A model generated the notes under the pieces. The model worked only from the letters and a program-made list of their open reading frames with translations. It was not told the origin of the DNA and did not search any database. Shown here piece after piece: positions 40,728 to 50,796 of a stretch of DNA of 64,000 nt (position 1 is the first letter of the stretch; the number at the start of each line of letters is the position of its first letter). The stretch is taken from the NCBI GenBank assembly GCA_001028815.1, contig LDJB01000001.1:62001-126000 (forward strand). Direction: 5' to 3'. The position numbers and the translations under genes were made by a program. This DNA is from Peptococcaceae bacterium 1109. Its GTDB lineage: Bacteria > Bacillota > Limnochordia > Darwinibacteriales > Darwinibacteriaceae.

Positions 40728-43232
40728 GTGCTCCAATTTCTCAAGAATAAGTTCGATCCTAATGCCCGGGAGATCAGGCGCCTGAGCGAGATGGTGCAGG
40801 CCATCAACGCTCTTGAGCCAGATTGCCAGAAACTCAGTGATGAGGAGCTCAGGGCGAAGACTGAATATTTTCGCGAGCGCTTAGGGAAAGGGGATACTCT
40901 AGACGATATCCTGCCGGAGGCCTTTGCGGTGGTCCGGGAAGCGGCGCGCCGGACGCTAAACATGCGCCACTTCGATGTCCAGCTCATGGGGGGGATTGTC
41001 CTCCATGAAGGACGCATCGCGGAGATGAAAACCGGTGAAGGTAAGACCCTAGTTGCCACCTTGCCAGTTTACCTTAATGCGCTCACAGGTAAGGGCGTGC
41101 ACGTTGTAACGGTGAACGACTACTTGGCCAAGCGTGATGCTGAGTGGATGGGGCAGGTCTACCAATTCTTGGGCTTAAGTGTAGGAGTGGTAGTCCACGG
41201 ACTCAGCTTTGAAGAGCGCAGAGCTGCCTACAGCGCTGATGTCACCTATGGAACCAACAACGAGTTCGGCTTTGATTATCTCCGGGACAATATGGTGGTA
41301 GATGCCAGCCAGCTGGTACAGCGCGAGCTGAATTATGCCATTGTGGACGAGGTAGACTCCATTCTCATCGATGAGGCTCGTACTCCCCTAATCATCTCCG
41401 GGGCTGCGGAGGACAGCGCCCGCCACTACGTGCGCTTCGCCCAGATTGCCCCGCAGCTCAAGCCGGAACGGGATTACACCGTAGATGAAAAAGCCAAGAC
41501 CATCGCGATCACGGAAGAGGGGCTTTCTCGGGTAGAGAAGATTTTGGGTATCGAGGACCTCTTCGATGAGCGCAACTTCGAATTAAACCACTACCTCAAC
41601 CAGGCACTGAAAGCCAAGGAGTTTTTCCAGCGGGATCGGGATTATGTTGTGACCGATGGGGAAGTTGTCATCGTGGACGAGTTTACAGGCCGGCTGATGC
41701 CGGGCCGCCGCTACTCAGAAGGGCTTCACCAATCCATTGAGGCCAAAGAAGGGGTGGCAGTCCTACAAGAGAGCCAGACCCTCGCCTCAATCACTTACCA
41801 GAACTACTTCCGCATGTACCACAAGCTAGCGGGCATGACTGGCACGGCAAAAACCGAGGAGCAGGAGTTCATTAAGATATATGGCATGGATGTGGTGGTG
41901 ATCCCCACCAACAAACCCATGATCCGCATGGATCACCCTGATGCGGTGTACAAAACCGAGAAGGCCAAGTTTGAGGCGGTAGTCCGGGAGATTGAGGAAC
42001 GGCACAAGACTGGCCAGCCCATGTTGGTTGGGACCATCTCCATTGAGAAGTCGGAAAAGCTCAGCCACATGTTGAAGGTGCGGGGCATACCCCACGAGGT
42101 GCTTAATGCGAAGAACCATGCGAAAGAGGCGGAGATTATTGCCCAAGCAGGCCAGCGTGGAGCGGTAACCATTGCTACCAACATGGCAGGCCGAGGAACA
42201 GACATTGTCCTCGGCGAGGGCGTCAAGGAGCTAGGCGGCCTCCACGTGATCGGCACGGAACGCCATGAGGCCCGGCGCATTGACAACCAGCTCCGGGGCC
42301 GCTCGGGCCGGCAGGGAGACCCTGGTTCATCCCGCTTCTACGTTTCCCTAGAAGATGATCTGATGCGCCTTTTCGGTTCAGAACGGATTATGGGCCTTAT
42401 GGAGCGCCTGGGCTGGGAGGATGATCAAGCAATTGATCACCCTCAAATCAGTAAGGCCATTGAAAATGCCCAGAAGAAAGTGGAGACCCGCCACTTTGAA
42501 ATCCGCCGTCAGGTGCTGGATTACGACGATGTCCTAAATAAGCAGCGGGAAGTGATCTATGCCCAGCGGCGGGCAGTCCTGCTTAACCAGGATATTGGCA
42601 CGCACATTGCGGACATCTTTGGCACCGTGTTCTCCCGCTTGGTAAGCCAGTATGCAGATGACAAAGTGATTCCCGAGGAGTGGGATCTAGACAGCCTGCT
42701 GAAGGGCTATGCAGAGATTGTGGGCAGGCCGCCCCAGGTTACCAAGGCAGAACTTGAGGATATGAAGCCTGCTGAGATGGCTGCAGTTCTCCAGAAGGAA
42801 GCCCTCCAGGCTTACTCCCTGCGGGAAGCGGAATACGGCTCTGAGATTATGCGCCGCATTGAGAAAATGGTGCTCTTGCAGGTTACCGATAGCCGTTGGA
42901 TGGAGCACCTTCGGGCCATCGATGATCTGAGGGAAGGTATTGGCCTCAGGGCCTACGGGCAAAAAGACCCGCTCATGGAGTACCAGTTTGAGGCGTTCAA
43001 CATGTTCCAGCAGTTGGTCGCGGGTATTCAAGAAGACTGCTTGAAGCTCCTCTTCAGAGTGAGGTTAGTCGATCCGTCCCAGGCCCAGCCCAAGGACCGC
43101 CTGCAAGGCGCCCAGACCAATCAAGGGGGCGAAGTGGAACGGGCTCCCCGGAAAGTGGAGGATAAAGTAGGGCGCAACGACCCTTGTCCATGCGGCAGTG
43201 GGAAGAAATACAAAAAGTGCTGTGGAAGGTAG
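40728..43232 (+). CDS. secA: Preprotein translocase ATPase SecA
   Basis: 834 residues. SecA drives unfolded preproteins through SecYEG. It shows [19 protein letters not shown] at the start, Walker [13 protein letters not shown], the [19 protein letters not shown] helicase segment, the preprotein cross-linking domain (about 225-370), the Q-x-x-G-R-x-G-R motif ([11 protein letters not shown]) and a C-terminal zinc motif [21 protein letters not shown] prefer GTG 40728: GGAGG lies 7 bp before it, while ATG 40722 sits one base after that site, and homologues start with MLxFL. prfB follows after 7 bp. Confidence 0.98.
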   Translation: MLQFLKNKFDPNAREIRRLSEMVQAINALEPDCQKLSDEELRAKTEYFRERLGKGDTLDDILPEAFAVVREAARRTLNMRHFDVQLMGGIVLHEGRIAEMKTGEGKTLVATLPVYLNALTGKGVHVVTVNDYLAKRDAEWMGQVYQFLGLSVGVVVHGLSFEERRAAYSADVTYGTNNEFGFDYLRDNMVVDASQLVQRELNYAIVDEVDSILIDEARTPLIISGAAEDSARHYVRFAQIAPQLKPERDYTVDEKAKTIAITEEGLSRVEKILGIEDLFDERNFELNHYLNQALKAKEFFQRDRDYVVTDGEVVIVDEFTGRLMPGRRYSEGLHQSIEAKEGVAVLQESQTLASITYQNYFRMYHKLAGMTGTAKTEEQEFIKIYGMDVVVIPTNKPMIRMDHPDAVYKTEKAKFEAVVREIEERHKTGQPMLVGTISIEKSEKLSHMLKVRGIPHEVLNAKNHAKEAEIIAQAGQRGAVTIATNMAGRGTDIVLGEGVKELGGLHVIGTERHEARRIDNQLRGRSGRQGDPGSSRFYVSLEDDLMRLFGSERIMGLMERLGWEDDQAIDHPQISKAIENAQKKVETRHFEIRRQVLDYDDVLNKQREVIYAQRRAVLLNQDIGTHIADIFGTVFSRLVSQYADDKVIPEEWDLDSLLKGYAEIVGRPPQVTKAELEDMKPAEMAAVLQKEALQAYSLREAEYGSEIMRRIEKMVLLQVTDSRWMEHLRAIDDLREGIGLRAYGQKDPLMEYQFEAFNMFQQLVAGIQEDCLKLLFRVRLVDPSQAQPKDRLQGAQTNQGGEVERAPRKVEDKVGRNDPCPCGSGKKYKKCCGR

Positions 43233-43239
43233 GTTAGCT

Positions 43240-44323
43240 ATGGAGGAACGCTTACAGGTTATTGGCAAGAGACTGGCTGAAATGAGGAACTATCTTTGAC
43301 ATTGATGACAAGCGGGCTCGAGTTGCTGAGCTAGAAAAGGGGATGGCCGCCCCTGGTTTCTGGGACGATCAAGAAGCGGCTCAAGCCGTAGTTAAGGAGA
43401 TCAGTGCCCTAAAACGGGCCATCCAGGAATGGGAGAGCGTCCAGGAAGAATATGAGGATGCGGAGGCCATGTTCGAGCTGGTTTCCGAAGAGCCAGATGA
43501 GGCTCTCGAGGAAGAACTGGCAAAGGCTGTAGATGCCCTGGAACAGGCAGTAGGCCGCTTAGAGCTTGCTTCACTCCTCAATGGCGAGTATGACAGCAAC
43601 AATGCCATCGTGTCCATTCACCCGGGAGCAGGGGGCACCGAGTCCCAGGACTGGGCAGAAATGCTGCTCCGGATGTATACCCGGTGGGCAGATTCCAGGG
43701 GTTACGACGTGGAAGTTCTTGATTACCAGCCTGGGGACGAAGCAGGGGTAAAAAGCGTGACCATGCTCGTGAGCGGTTTGAACGCTTATGGGTATCTTAA
43801 GGCAGAAAAGGGAGTGCACCGCCTGGTGCGCATTTCTCCCTTCGATTCCTCAGGGAGGCGGCATACGTCCTTCACTTCTGTGGATGTGATCCCTGAAATC
43901 TCTGAGGATGTGGATTTGGAGATCAAGAGCGAAGATCTGCGCATCGATACCTACCGGGCCAGCGGTGCGGGGGGCCAGCACGTGAACAAGACAGAGTCCG
44001 CGGTGCGCATCACCCACATCCCCACAGGTATTGTGGTGCAGTGCCAATCAGAGCGCTCACAGCACTCCAACAGGGAAGCGGCTATGAAGATCCTCCGTTC
44101 CCGGCTGCTCGAGCGGGAGTTCCAGGAAAAGCAGGCTCGCTTGGCTGAACTCAAAGGCGAGCAGGGGGAGATCGCCTGGGGCAACCAGATCCGCTCGTAC
44201 GTGTTCTGCCCTTACACCATGGTTAAGGATCACCGCACCAACGTAGAGGTGGGCAACGTGCAGGCTGTAATGGACGGTTTGATCGATCCGTTTATTGAAG
44301 CCTATTTGAAAATGAAGCGCTAG
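43240..44323 (+). CDS. prfB: Peptide chain release factor 2, expressed by programmed +1 frameshift
   Basis: A first frame of 19 codons from ATG 43240 ends at TGA 43297. Skipping one base there (CTT TGA C read as CTT GAC) continues the protein to 44323, giving about 360 residues, normal for RF2. The stop-codon-reading motif SPF occurs in [15 protein letters not shown] and the catalytic GGQ in [18 protein letters not shown]2 reads UGA and UAA; scarcity of RF2 lets the ribosome pause at UGA and slip. A gene finder without frameshift logic would start at ATG 43343 and lose the first domain. It follows secA as in most Bacillota. Confidence 0.97.
43282..43300 (+). promoter_or_regulatory. prfB frameshift site
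   Basis: The slip sequence CTTTGAC (43294-43300) is preceded by AGG (43285-43287), a reduced form of the internal Shine-Dalgarno that stimulates the shift in other bacteria. Confidence 0.95.
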
Positions 44324-44345
44324 ACTCGCGGCTTTCTTCATGGAT

Positions 44346-44376
44346 GGAGCTTATCTGTGAGGAAAGCTCCTTTTTT
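44346..44376 (+). terminator. Terminator of secA-prfB
   Basis: GGAGCTT (44346-44352) pairs with AAGCTCC (44364-44370), followed by six T. The AGGAGG of the next gene lies just after. Confidence 0.88.
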
Positions 44377-44389
44377 AGGAGGACCTAAC

Positions 44390-45094
44390 GTGTACAGGCG
44401 ACTACTGTGGGGCGCAGCCCTTTTGTTACTCATCAGCTTGATCGCTTGCTTGCCCCGTCTACTCTTTGTTCCTTGGATTTCCCAGGAGTTAGAGGAGTTT
44501 GTGGCCAGCGAGCTTCGTGCGGAAAGCATCGCGGTTGATCTCCCTGGCAGCGGATGGGCGCTGCTCCTTGGCTATATCCCGAAAGTAGAAGTACAGATAG
44601 GACAAGGGGACGTGAGCGGCTTCCCTGTAACTGAGGCTCATCTCAGCGCTGAAGGGCTGCGTTTTCACCCATGGGCGCTCTTTCGAGAGCAGGAGTTTTA
44701 CTACGGCGGTGCACAGTTTCTCCAGATCTCTGCCCGCGTAACTGCGGAGAGCCTCAGCGAATACTTTAGAGAACAGGTTCCTGAAGTGGGCAACCTTGTG
44801 GCGGAAGCGGAAGGCGGCCAGCTCAGGATCGGGGGCACAGTAGAGGTCCTGGGTGTCTTGTGGAACATTGGCCTATCCGGGACTATCCAAGTAAAGGACA
44901 GATCGGTTTTGGCGTTTGTCCCGGTTGCCCTTCAGTTGGAGCAAGCCTTCGCACCTCCAGCACTGGTGGAGCTCTTGCAGGAGTATTTTCGCATAGAGGT
45001 AGATCTAGATAGGTTTCCCTTCCCCATCCGCATCGTAAGGGCGGAGGTGGAGGGAGGGGGTATTACCCTAGTTGTCGAAGAAGTTCTGGAATAG
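44390..45094 (+). CDS. DUF2993 (LmeA-like) envelope protein
   Basis: 234 residues. One N-terminal hydrophobic segment (about 7-27, LLWGAALLLLISLIACLP) is a membrane anchor or signal; LIAC could be read as a lipobox. The rest is the DUF2993 pattern: VDLPGSGWALLLGYIPKVEV, then IGQGDVSGFPVTEAHLSAEG and a long beta-rich body. The family is related to tubular lipid-binding folds, and mycobacterial LmeA acts in lipoglycan maturation; function here is open. AGGAGG precedes GTG 44390. The next gene overlaps its reading frame region only if started early. Confidence 0.72.
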   Translation: MYRRLLWGAALLLLISLIACLPRLLFVPWISQELEEFVASELRAESIAVDLPGSGWALLLGYIPKVEVQIGQGDVSGFPVTEAHLSAEGLRFHPWALFREQEFYYGGAQFLQISARVTAESLSEYFREQVPEVGNLVAEAEGGQLRIGGTVEVLGVLWNIGLSGTIQVKDRSVLAFVPVALQLEQAFAPPALVELLQEYFRIEVDLDRFPFPIRIVRAEVEGGGITLVVEEVLE

Positions 45095-45104
45095 GGGTGG
45101 CCGT

Positions 45105-46838
45105 GTGCGCAAGGTATTGTGGATTCTGGTGTGGGTGGCAGTCATTGCCAGTCTGGGCATAGCTGTGCAGCGCATTGGTTTTGAGGCAAAGCAGGTTACC
45201 GTTGAGCTAGTCTATGACTTCCGTTCCCTGGAGCACCTTGCAGATCTGATGGGTGGCGATATTAAGGCCCTCCTGCAAGATCTGCGGGGCAGGGGGGTGG
45301 GTGCTATCGCGGTGGCTCCGTACAATCTTCTGGAAGCGGCTTTAGCAGGTGAGGAGATTCCTCATGAGGTTTTATCCTACGCTGAGGCACATCGAGACCG
45401 CCTCGACTTGTTGTGGGACATGCCTGTGGTTTTCCCTCGCTTTGCCTATGAGGCCATCCAAGAAGCAGGGTTGAAGGCCGTACCCCGCCTGGGAAACCCT
45501 CCATGGGGCCTACCAGAAAGTTGGCGCGCCTATGACCCCACACTTGTGATCCTAGGCGCTGTGGAAAGCCCCGGATACCCTGACCGCCTCGCCGAGTATG
45601 CCACCGTTCTCCAAGAGCTAGGAGCGCGGGTAGGCGTTGTAGAGTTTGCGCTGCAGAAGGGGGTACAGGCCCTTACTTCCCCAAGCCAGATGGTGCGAGT
45701 GCACGGCATTAACCAGCGTGAACTGGAATCCCTCACTCCCAGCAGGATCGTGGCCCGCTACATGCGGGCGGTCCGGGAGAGGAATATTCGCATCTTGTAC
45801 TTGCGCCCGTTCTTGGAGGGGGAGGGCCAATGGGAAAGGTCCCTCAACGTGCTTGCAGGCCTCACAGGGGAGCTGCAAGCCGCGGGTTACAGCTTAGGTG
45901 AAAGCACGCCGTTCCCAGAGTGGCAGGTCCCCCGGTACATTTCGTGGATTGTGTGGACGGGGATCTGGGCAGCGGCCGCGCTCCTTGCTGGTGCGTGGGT
46001 GAAGGTCCCAGCGGGAGTGCTGCTCCTCCTTTGTGGGACAGGCCTTGTTGGGACCCTGGGCATTGCCGCAAGGAGCTTTCAGCTTGCCCAACAAGGGATG
46101 GCTCTCCTTGCCGCCGTGGCCTTTCCATGCCTCGCCCTGCAGGTTACTTGCGGTCGTTCAACTCTGGCGCGGTTCGCCCTGATTTCCGGGGTATCCGTTG
46201 CAGGTGGCTTTGTGGTGGCTGGATGCCTTACTGGGACAGAGTATTTGATTAAACTCGCGGAGTTTCGTGGAGTGAAGGCCATGCACGTTCTGCCTGTGGG
46301 CATTGCGGCTCTGGGTGCCATTCTCCAGCCTATTCTGCCCCTGGAAAGCGGGAGAGCGCTCTGGGGCAGGCTCCGCTCTTTTTGGGATCTATCCATCCCG
46401 TTGAAAGTGTTCATTGTGGGCGGGACAGCGCTGGTATGCGCCGGGGCAGTATATGTCTTGCGGACCGGCAATTTTGGCCTGCCCGTGGCCAAGTTGGAAG
46501 TAGAGTTCCGGGAGCTCCTGGAACGCCTGCTCGTTATTCGCCCCCGAACTAAGGAGTTCTTAATTGGGCATCCTGCTCTATACTTTATACTGAAGAAGGA
46601 TGGCAAAGGGCGGTTTCCTTGGCTGGCTCCCATTGCCATCATCGGCCAGCTTTCCATGGTAAACACGTTCAGCCATATTCACACCCCTTTGCTCGTTACC
46701 CTTTACCGCACGGGCTATGGCTTGCTTTTCGGGTATATTATGGGATGGATAGTGTTCCACCTTTATGAGTTGGGGAAGGGGCTGTGGACAAGTGATCGTG
46801 GTTTCGGGGTATCACGGTTTTGGCAATCTGGGCGATGA
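45105..46838 (+). CDS. DUF5693 multi-spanning membrane protein
   Basis: 577 residues. TM1 (about 4-25) leads to a large extracytoplasmic domain (about 30-275; LVYDFRSLEHLADLMGG, GVGAIAVAPYNLLEAAL, LYLRPF). Then come about eight hydrophobic segments (280-575), including IVWTGIWAAAALLAGAWV and the final HTPLLVTLYRTGYGLLFGYI. DUF5693 is typically found beside csaB in Firmicutes, as here, which suggests a wall-polymer role, perhaps polymer export or ligation; this is inference. GTG 45105 is preferred with AGGGGTGG upstream. Overlaps csaB by about 47 bp. Confidence 0.8.
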   Translation: MRKVLWILVWVAVIASLGIAVQRIGFEAKQVTVELVYDFRSLEHLADLMGGDIKALLQDLRGRGVGAIAVAPYNLLEAALAGEEIPHEVLSYAEAHRDRLDLLWDMPVVFPRFAYEAIQEAGLKAVPRLGNPPWGLPESWRAYDPTLVILGAVESPGYPDRLAEYATVLQELGARVGVVEFALQKGVQALTSPSQMVRVHGINQRELESLTPSRIVARYMRAVRERNIRILYLRPFLEGEGQWERSLNVLAGLTGELQAAGYSLGESTPFPEWQVPRYISWIVWTGIWAAAALLAGAWVKVPAGVLLLLCGTGLVGTLGIAARSFQLAQQGMALLAAVAFPCLALQVTCGRSTLARFALISGVSVAGGFVVAGCLTGTEYLIKLAEFRGVKAMHVLPVGIAALGAILQPILPLESGRALWGRLRSFWDLSIPLKVFIVGGTALVCAGAVYVLRTGNFGLPVAKLEVEFRELLERLLVIRPRTKEFLIGHPALYFILKKDGKGRFPWLAPIAIIGQLSMVNTFSHIHTPLLVTLYRTGYGLLFGYIMGWIVFHLYELGKGLWTSDRGFGVSRFWQSGR

Positions 46839-47832
46839 AGCCATCCTCGCAGTTCTCTGTGAAGATTTGGCGTCTCTGGGTATCCCCCGGGCTGACATCT
46901 TAGTGCTGAGCGGGGACCCGGGCAGCACAAGCAAGGCGTACGGCGTGCAATCCCTAGAGCGGTACGCATTGGGGAAAATCTGGAATGCCATAGGGAGTGC
47001 CCAGCTCTTGGTGAGCGGCGGGGGATCCCTGTTTCAGGATGTGACCAGCAAGCGGAGCATTCCGTACTACCTTGCCATCATTGAAATGGCCTTCAGAAGG
47101 GGGGTGCCGGTGGCGCTGTATGGCCACGGCATCGGCCCCATCAGTATGCGTGCCTACCGAAAACTTGTGGCCCGTGCCTTTCTGAAAAGTGCCGGCTTTA
47201 CGCTGCGAGACGCTTTCAGTGCCCAGCTCCTACGGAGTTTGAAGGTGCCGGTGCCTGAGAGCGCTGTTGCCGTTGATCCCGTGTTTCAACTGGAAACCAG
47301 TGATGTTCCTCCGGAAATTCGGGATGTGCCTACTATTGGCTTGAACCTCCGGCCCTATCCGGGCTGGAAGGGCCAGATCTCAACATGGGCCAAAGTACTC
47401 CAGGAGCTCCTGGGCGCAGGGTGGGCGTTGCGGTTTATACCCATCGGGCCAGGCGATGAGGAGCTGGGCGTGGCACTGCAAGGCAAGGTGCCTGGCCTGG
47501 AGCTTGGCCCCCGGTTGGAATTGGCTAGTTTCCGGCAGGATTTGAGCGAGCTGGACATGTTTATCAGTATGCGGCTGCATGGAGTGATTCTGGGGGCTTT
47601 GAGCGGAACCATACCCATCGCCTTGAACTACGATCCAAAGATCCACGCGGTGTGTGCTCAGATAGGCTGCCGCTGCGTGGAACTGGTGGAACTTAAGCTT
47701 GTGCCGCGGATCGCCGGCGATGTGGTGCGGAACTATGCTATGAACCATAAAGAGCAGGCGGCTCAGTTGGAGAGACTGCGGCAGAGTGCTTACCGCAACC
47801 GGGAGATGCTCAGGCAGGTGTTGGAGGGGTAG
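46792..47832 (+). CDS. csaB: Polysaccharide pyruvyl transferase CsaB
   Basis: 346 residues. It begins MIVVSGYHGFGNLGDEAIL, the standard CsaB opening, followed by LLVSGGGSLFQDVTSKRSI, VALYGHGIGPI, VDPVFQL and SMRLHGVILGAL, the GT-B-like pyruvyltransferase pattern. CsaB adds a pyruvate ketal to secondary wall polysaccharide, the modification recognised by SLH domains. This gives meaning to the SLH-like N-terminus of the barrel protein encoded at 1776-3080. Start GTG 46792; the frame is open upstream to ATG 46765. Four bp separate it from the glycosyltransferase gene. Confidence 0.95.
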   Translation: MIVVSGYHGFGNLGDEAILAVLCEDLASLGIPRADILVLSGDPGSTSKAYGVQSLERYALGKIWNAIGSAQLLVSGGGSLFQDVTSKRSIPYYLAIIEMAFRRGVPVALYGHGIGPISMRAYRKLVARAFLKSAGFTLRDAFSAQLLRSLKVPVPESAVAVDPVFQLETSDVPPEIRDVPTIGLNLRPYPGWKGQISTWAKVLQELLGAGWALRFIPIGPGDEELGVALQGKVPGLELGPRLELASFRQDLSELDMFISMRLHGVILGALSGTIPIALNYDPKIHAVCAQIGCRCVELVELKLVPRIAGDVVRNYAMNHKEQAAQLERLRQSAYRNREMLRQVLEG

Positions 47833-47835
47833 AAG

Positions 47836-48621
47836 TTGCGCACGGGGTCAAACCACATCGACATACTGGGAGTAAAGATCGACGACGTCACTCTAGGGGA
47901 AGCGGTGGGCAGGATCAAGGGGTTTGTCCAGGCTGGCAGCCCGCACCTTGTGGTGACCTGTAATCCAGAGATGGTGATGACAGCTTTCACCGATCAGCTC
48001 TTGGCTGAGATCCTGCGCAGGGCCGATTTGGTGGTGCCAGATGGGATCGGCGTGGTGTGGGCCAGCCGAGTGTTAAAGCGTCCCCTCACGCAGCGGGTGC
48101 CTGGGATCGAGCTCATGGAAGCAGCCCTAGCGGAAGCGGCGAGGGAAGGGTGGCGTGTGTTTCTCTTAGGGAGCGAGCCAGGAGTGGCAGAGCGAGCTGC
48201 TCAAGCAATGCAGAAGAGCTTTGCCGGGCTGAATATTGTCGGGACACACCACGGCTTCTTTAGCCGGGAAGAGGAGCCCCAGGTGCTGCAGATGATCAAG
48301 GACGCGATGCCCCAGATTCTGTTCTTGGCTCTAGGGGTACCTCGTCAGGAAAAGTGGGCCGCGGCTCACTTGGGCAGCCTGCGAGTGCCCGTAGCCATGG
48401 GCGTGGGGGGAAGCCTGAATGTGTGGGCCGGGGTGGATAGGCGGGCACCTGCTTGGATGCGGCAAGTCCACCTAGAGTGGCTCTACCGCATCGTGCGCCA
48501 GCCGTGGCGCCTCCGCAGGGCGATGGCCATTCCTAGGTTTATGGCTGCTGTTTTGTGGGAGCGCTTCGGGGAAGGGGTGAGTGAGGGTGAGGCAGGAAGG
48601 CCTGCGAAAAGAGATCGTTAG
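47836..48621 (+). CDS. WecG/TagA/CpsF-family glycosyltransferase
   Basis: 261 residues, GT26. HIDILGVKIDDVTLGEAVGRI, TCNPEMVMTAFTD and RADLVVPDGIGVVWASRVL with its conserved Asp, then VFLLGSEPGVAERAA and LGVPRQEKWAAAHLG, are hallmarks. TagA adds N-acetylmannosamine to lipid-linked GlcNAc to make the linkage unit for teichoic acids or similar polymers. With csaB and DUF5693 it suggests synthesis of a pyruvylated secondary wall polymer. TTG 47836 start with GGAGGGG 5 bp upstream. Confidence 0.93.
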   Translation: MRTGSNHIDILGVKIDDVTLGEAVGRIKGFVQAGSPHLVVTCNPEMVMTAFTDQLLAEILRRADLVVPDGIGVVWASRVLKRPLTQRVPGIELMEAALAEAAREGWRVFLLGSEPGVAERAAQAMQKSFAGLNIVGTHHGFFSREEEPQVLQMIKDAMPQILFLALGVPRQEKWAAAHLGSLRVPVAMGVGGSLNVWAGVDRRAPAWMRQVHLEWLYRIVRQPWRLRRAMAIPRFMAAVLWERFGEGVSEGEAGRPAKRDR

Positions 48622-49435
48622 CTATTTAGGGATCAGCGGTGGAGTGCTCATCACCGCAGCGGGGCTGTGCTTCTTCTTGGTCCCTAACCGGATCGCTGCG
48701 GGGGGAGTGAGCGGGCTAGCTACTGTCCTGCTGTACCTTGCGAACTTGCCCATGGGGGTCACCATGCTCCTCTTAAACATTCCCTTATTTATCCTCAGCA
48801 TGAAGATCATCGGCCCGATGTTTGGGGTCAAGACGCTGTTTGGATCCATTGCCCTGTCTGTAGCTGTGGACTTTATGAACATGGTGGCCTTTCCCCTAAC
48901 CACAGACCCTCTGCTCGCTGCTATCTATGGGGGGGTGGTTTCAGGGATCGGCTTGGGCCTCGCTTTCCGGTTTGGTGGGTCCACAGGGGGCACCGACATG
49001 GCTGCTCAGCTCGTGGCCAGGTATCTACCAATGAGCGTAGGGCAGGCCCTGTTGTTAGTGGACGGGATTGTGATTCTGTTGGCTGGGACAGTTTTTGGGC
49101 CTGAGCTTGCCATGTACGCTCTGCTAGCGGTCTTTGTCACAACCAAGGCCATTGACTTGATTCAGGAAGGACAGAGCTATGCCAAGGCAGTGCTGATCAT
49201 CTCAGACAAGGCCGATGATATTGCCCAGGCGGTCATGGTGCAGATGGACAGAGGTGTAACGGGCCTCCCGGCCCGGGGGCTGTACACTAACACCAAGCGG
49301 GAAATGCTCCTGGTGACAGTTGCCCGCTCGGAAATCGCGCGGGTGAAAGACATCGTTAGAGACATAGACAGCAGGGCTTTTGTGATTATCCACGATGTCC
49401 ATGAGGTCTTAGGGGAAGGGTTTCGCCGCCTGTAG
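48581..49435 (+). CDS. YitT-family membrane protein (DUF161/DUF2179)
   Basis: 284 residues. Five or six hydrophobic segments (about 10-180) include GVLITAAGLCFFLVPNRIAAGGVSG, VTMLLLNIPLFILSMKIIG and GGVVSGIGLGLAFRFGGSTGGTDM (each in adjoining parts). A cytoplasmic DUF2179 domain (about 200-284) holds AKAVLIISDKADDIAQAV and GLPARGLYTNTKREMLL. The substrate is unknown. It corresponds in position to yvjA of B. subtilis. Start GTG 48581, or GTG 48587, within the end of the glycosyltransferase gene. Confidence 0.9.
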   Translation: MRVRQEGLRKEIVSYLGISGGVLITAAGLCFFLVPNRIAAGGVSGLATVLLYLANLPMGVTMLLLNIPLFILSMKIIGPMFGVKTLFGSIALSVAVDFMNMVAFPLTTDPLLAAIYGGVVSGIGLGLAFRFGGSTGGTDMAAQLVARYLPMSVGQALLLVDGIVILLAGTVFGPELAMYALLAVFVTTKAIDLIQEGQSYAKAVLIISDKADDIAQAVMVQMDRGVTGLPARGLYTNTKREMLLVTVARSEIARVKDIVRDIDSRAFVIIHDVHEVLGEGFRRL

Positions 49436-49463
49436 CATATGCTGGTGCTGTAAGTGATTGGCA

Positions 49464-49492
49464 TTGTAAGGGAGCGGGTAATCAAGTATAAT
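49464..49492 (+). promoter_or_regulatory. Sigma-A promoter of ctpA
   Basis: TTGTAA (49464-49469), 17-bp spacer, TATAAT (49487-49492), 42 bp before the GTG start. Confidence 0.7.
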
Positions 49493-49534
49493 GAAGTTTA
49501 GTTATTATCTCTGGTGGGGAAAGATGGTGATGTG

Positions 49535-50737
49535 GTGAGCCGCAGACTGATCGTGGGTGCAGTCTTGGTCATAATATTGTCTTTAGTAATAGTGTATGGT
49601 TCGGCTTTCACCAGTACGTTTGTGGGTGGAACAGAGCATCGCTTTAAAGAACTGGGCGCAGTGATGGATGTCATTGCACTAGTAACGACCCGCCATTACT
49701 TCCAGCCAGTGAGCACCCTGGAACTGATTAAAGGATATGTGGCGTCAGGCACGATCAACGGTATGCTGAGCAGGGCCCTTGATGACCCCTATACCCGGCA
49801 TATGGATCCCGCTGCTTATGAGAACATGATGAACAACACCACCGGCGTGTACGGTGGAATCGGGATCGTTGTTGGCATGCAGGACGATGGTGTTACGGTG
49901 GTTTCGCCCATTAAGGGTACGCCTGGGGAGCGGGCAGGCTTGCGGCGGAACGACAAGATCATCGCGATCGATGGCAAAGAGACCACATATATGACGCTGG
50001 ATGAGGCCGTAGGGCTCATGCGGGGCGAGCCGAACACGGTAATCCTTCTTACCATCAGGAGAGACGAAGAAGTCTTTGATGTGGAGATTATCCGTGAGAC
50101 CATTAACGTTGTCTCTGTGGCCGAAGTGGAGATGGCCGATCCAGAGTACAGCATCGGCTACATCCAGATCACCAATTTCTCCGAGCGGACTTACGGAGAG
50201 CTTGTGGAAGCCTTGGAAGAGCTGGACAGTCAAGGGATGCGCGCCCTGATTATCGACTTGCGCTTTAATCCAGGCGGTACCCTGAACGCGGCCTTGCAGG
50301 TAGCCGATTTGTTTGTTGCAGATGCTCCCTTAGTGTACCTTGAGGACAAACTGGGCAACCGCTTCCCCTTCGCGGCAACTGTGGAGGGTACCAGGGAACC
50401 CATTCCCATGGCCGTCTTAATCAATGGGTCCAGCGCCAGCGCTTCAGAAATCGTAGCAGGGGCGCTGCGGGACAATGAGCTTGCCACCTTAATTGGGACC
50501 ACCACCTTTGGAAAAGGCTTGGTGCAGTCGCTGTACCCCTTGCGGGACGGGAGTGCCTTGTCCATTACAGAGCAGGGGTACTTGACCTCTGGCGGCCACA
50601 ATATTAACGGAGCAGGCATCAGCCCAGATATCGTAGTAGAAGTTACGCCAGAAGAGGAAGAGCTTATCTACCTCGGCGAAGCGGAGTATGATGCTCAGCT
50701 AGAAGAAGCCTTGACACTGCTGCGAAGTCAGCTGTAA
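49535..50737 (+). CDS. C-terminal processing peptidase (S41, CtpA/CtpB type)
   Basis: 400 residues. An N-terminal anchor (about 5-25) leads to an outward-facing protease. YTRHMDPAAYENMM and YGGIGIVVGMQDDGVTVVSPIKGTPGERAGL (adjoining parts) begin the PDZ domain (about 95-170). The catalytic core carries INGSSASASEIVAGAL with the nucleophile Ser and TTTFGKGLVQSLYPL with the general-base Lys. CtpB of B. subtilis cleaves SpoIVFA in sporulation signalling; other family members trim envelope proteins. GTG 49535 is preferred. Followed by a MinJ-like gene as in B. subtilis. Confidence 0.95.
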   Translation: MSRRLIVGAVLVIILSLVIVYGSAFTSTFVGGTEHRFKELGAVMDVIALVTTRHYFQPVSTLELIKGYVASGTINGMLSRALDDPYTRHMDPAAYENMMNNTTGVYGGIGIVVGMQDDGVTVVSPIKGTPGERAGLRRNDKIIAIDGKETTYMTLDEAVGLMRGEPNTVILLTIRRDEEVFDVEIIRETINVVSVAEVEMADPEYSIGYIQITNFSERTYGELVEALEELDSQGMRALIIDLRFNPGGTLNAALQVADLFVADAPLVYLEDKLGNRFPFAATVEGTREPIPMAVLINGSSASASEIVAGALRDNELATLIGTTTFGKGLVQSLYPLRDGSALSITEQGYLTSGGHNINGAGISPDIVVEVTPEEEELIYLGEAEYDAQLEEALTLLRSQL

Positions 50738-50741
50738 GCGG

Positions 50742-50772
50742 ACTACCCCGGGGGGACCCGGGGTAGTGTTTT
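50742..50772 (+). terminator. Terminator after ctpA
   Basis: An 11-bp perfect stem (ACTACCCCGGG with CCCGGGGTAGT) closes the loop GGGA; only GTTTT follows, so release may be incomplete. Confidence 0.75.
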
Positions 50773-50796
50773 CACATCTATATGGAGGTAGTTTGG

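Noticed and set aside
43240..43299. In-frame stop near the start of prfB, suggesting a pseudogene
   Set aside because: CTT TGA C is the standard autoregulatory frameshift of RF2, and the remainder is intact.
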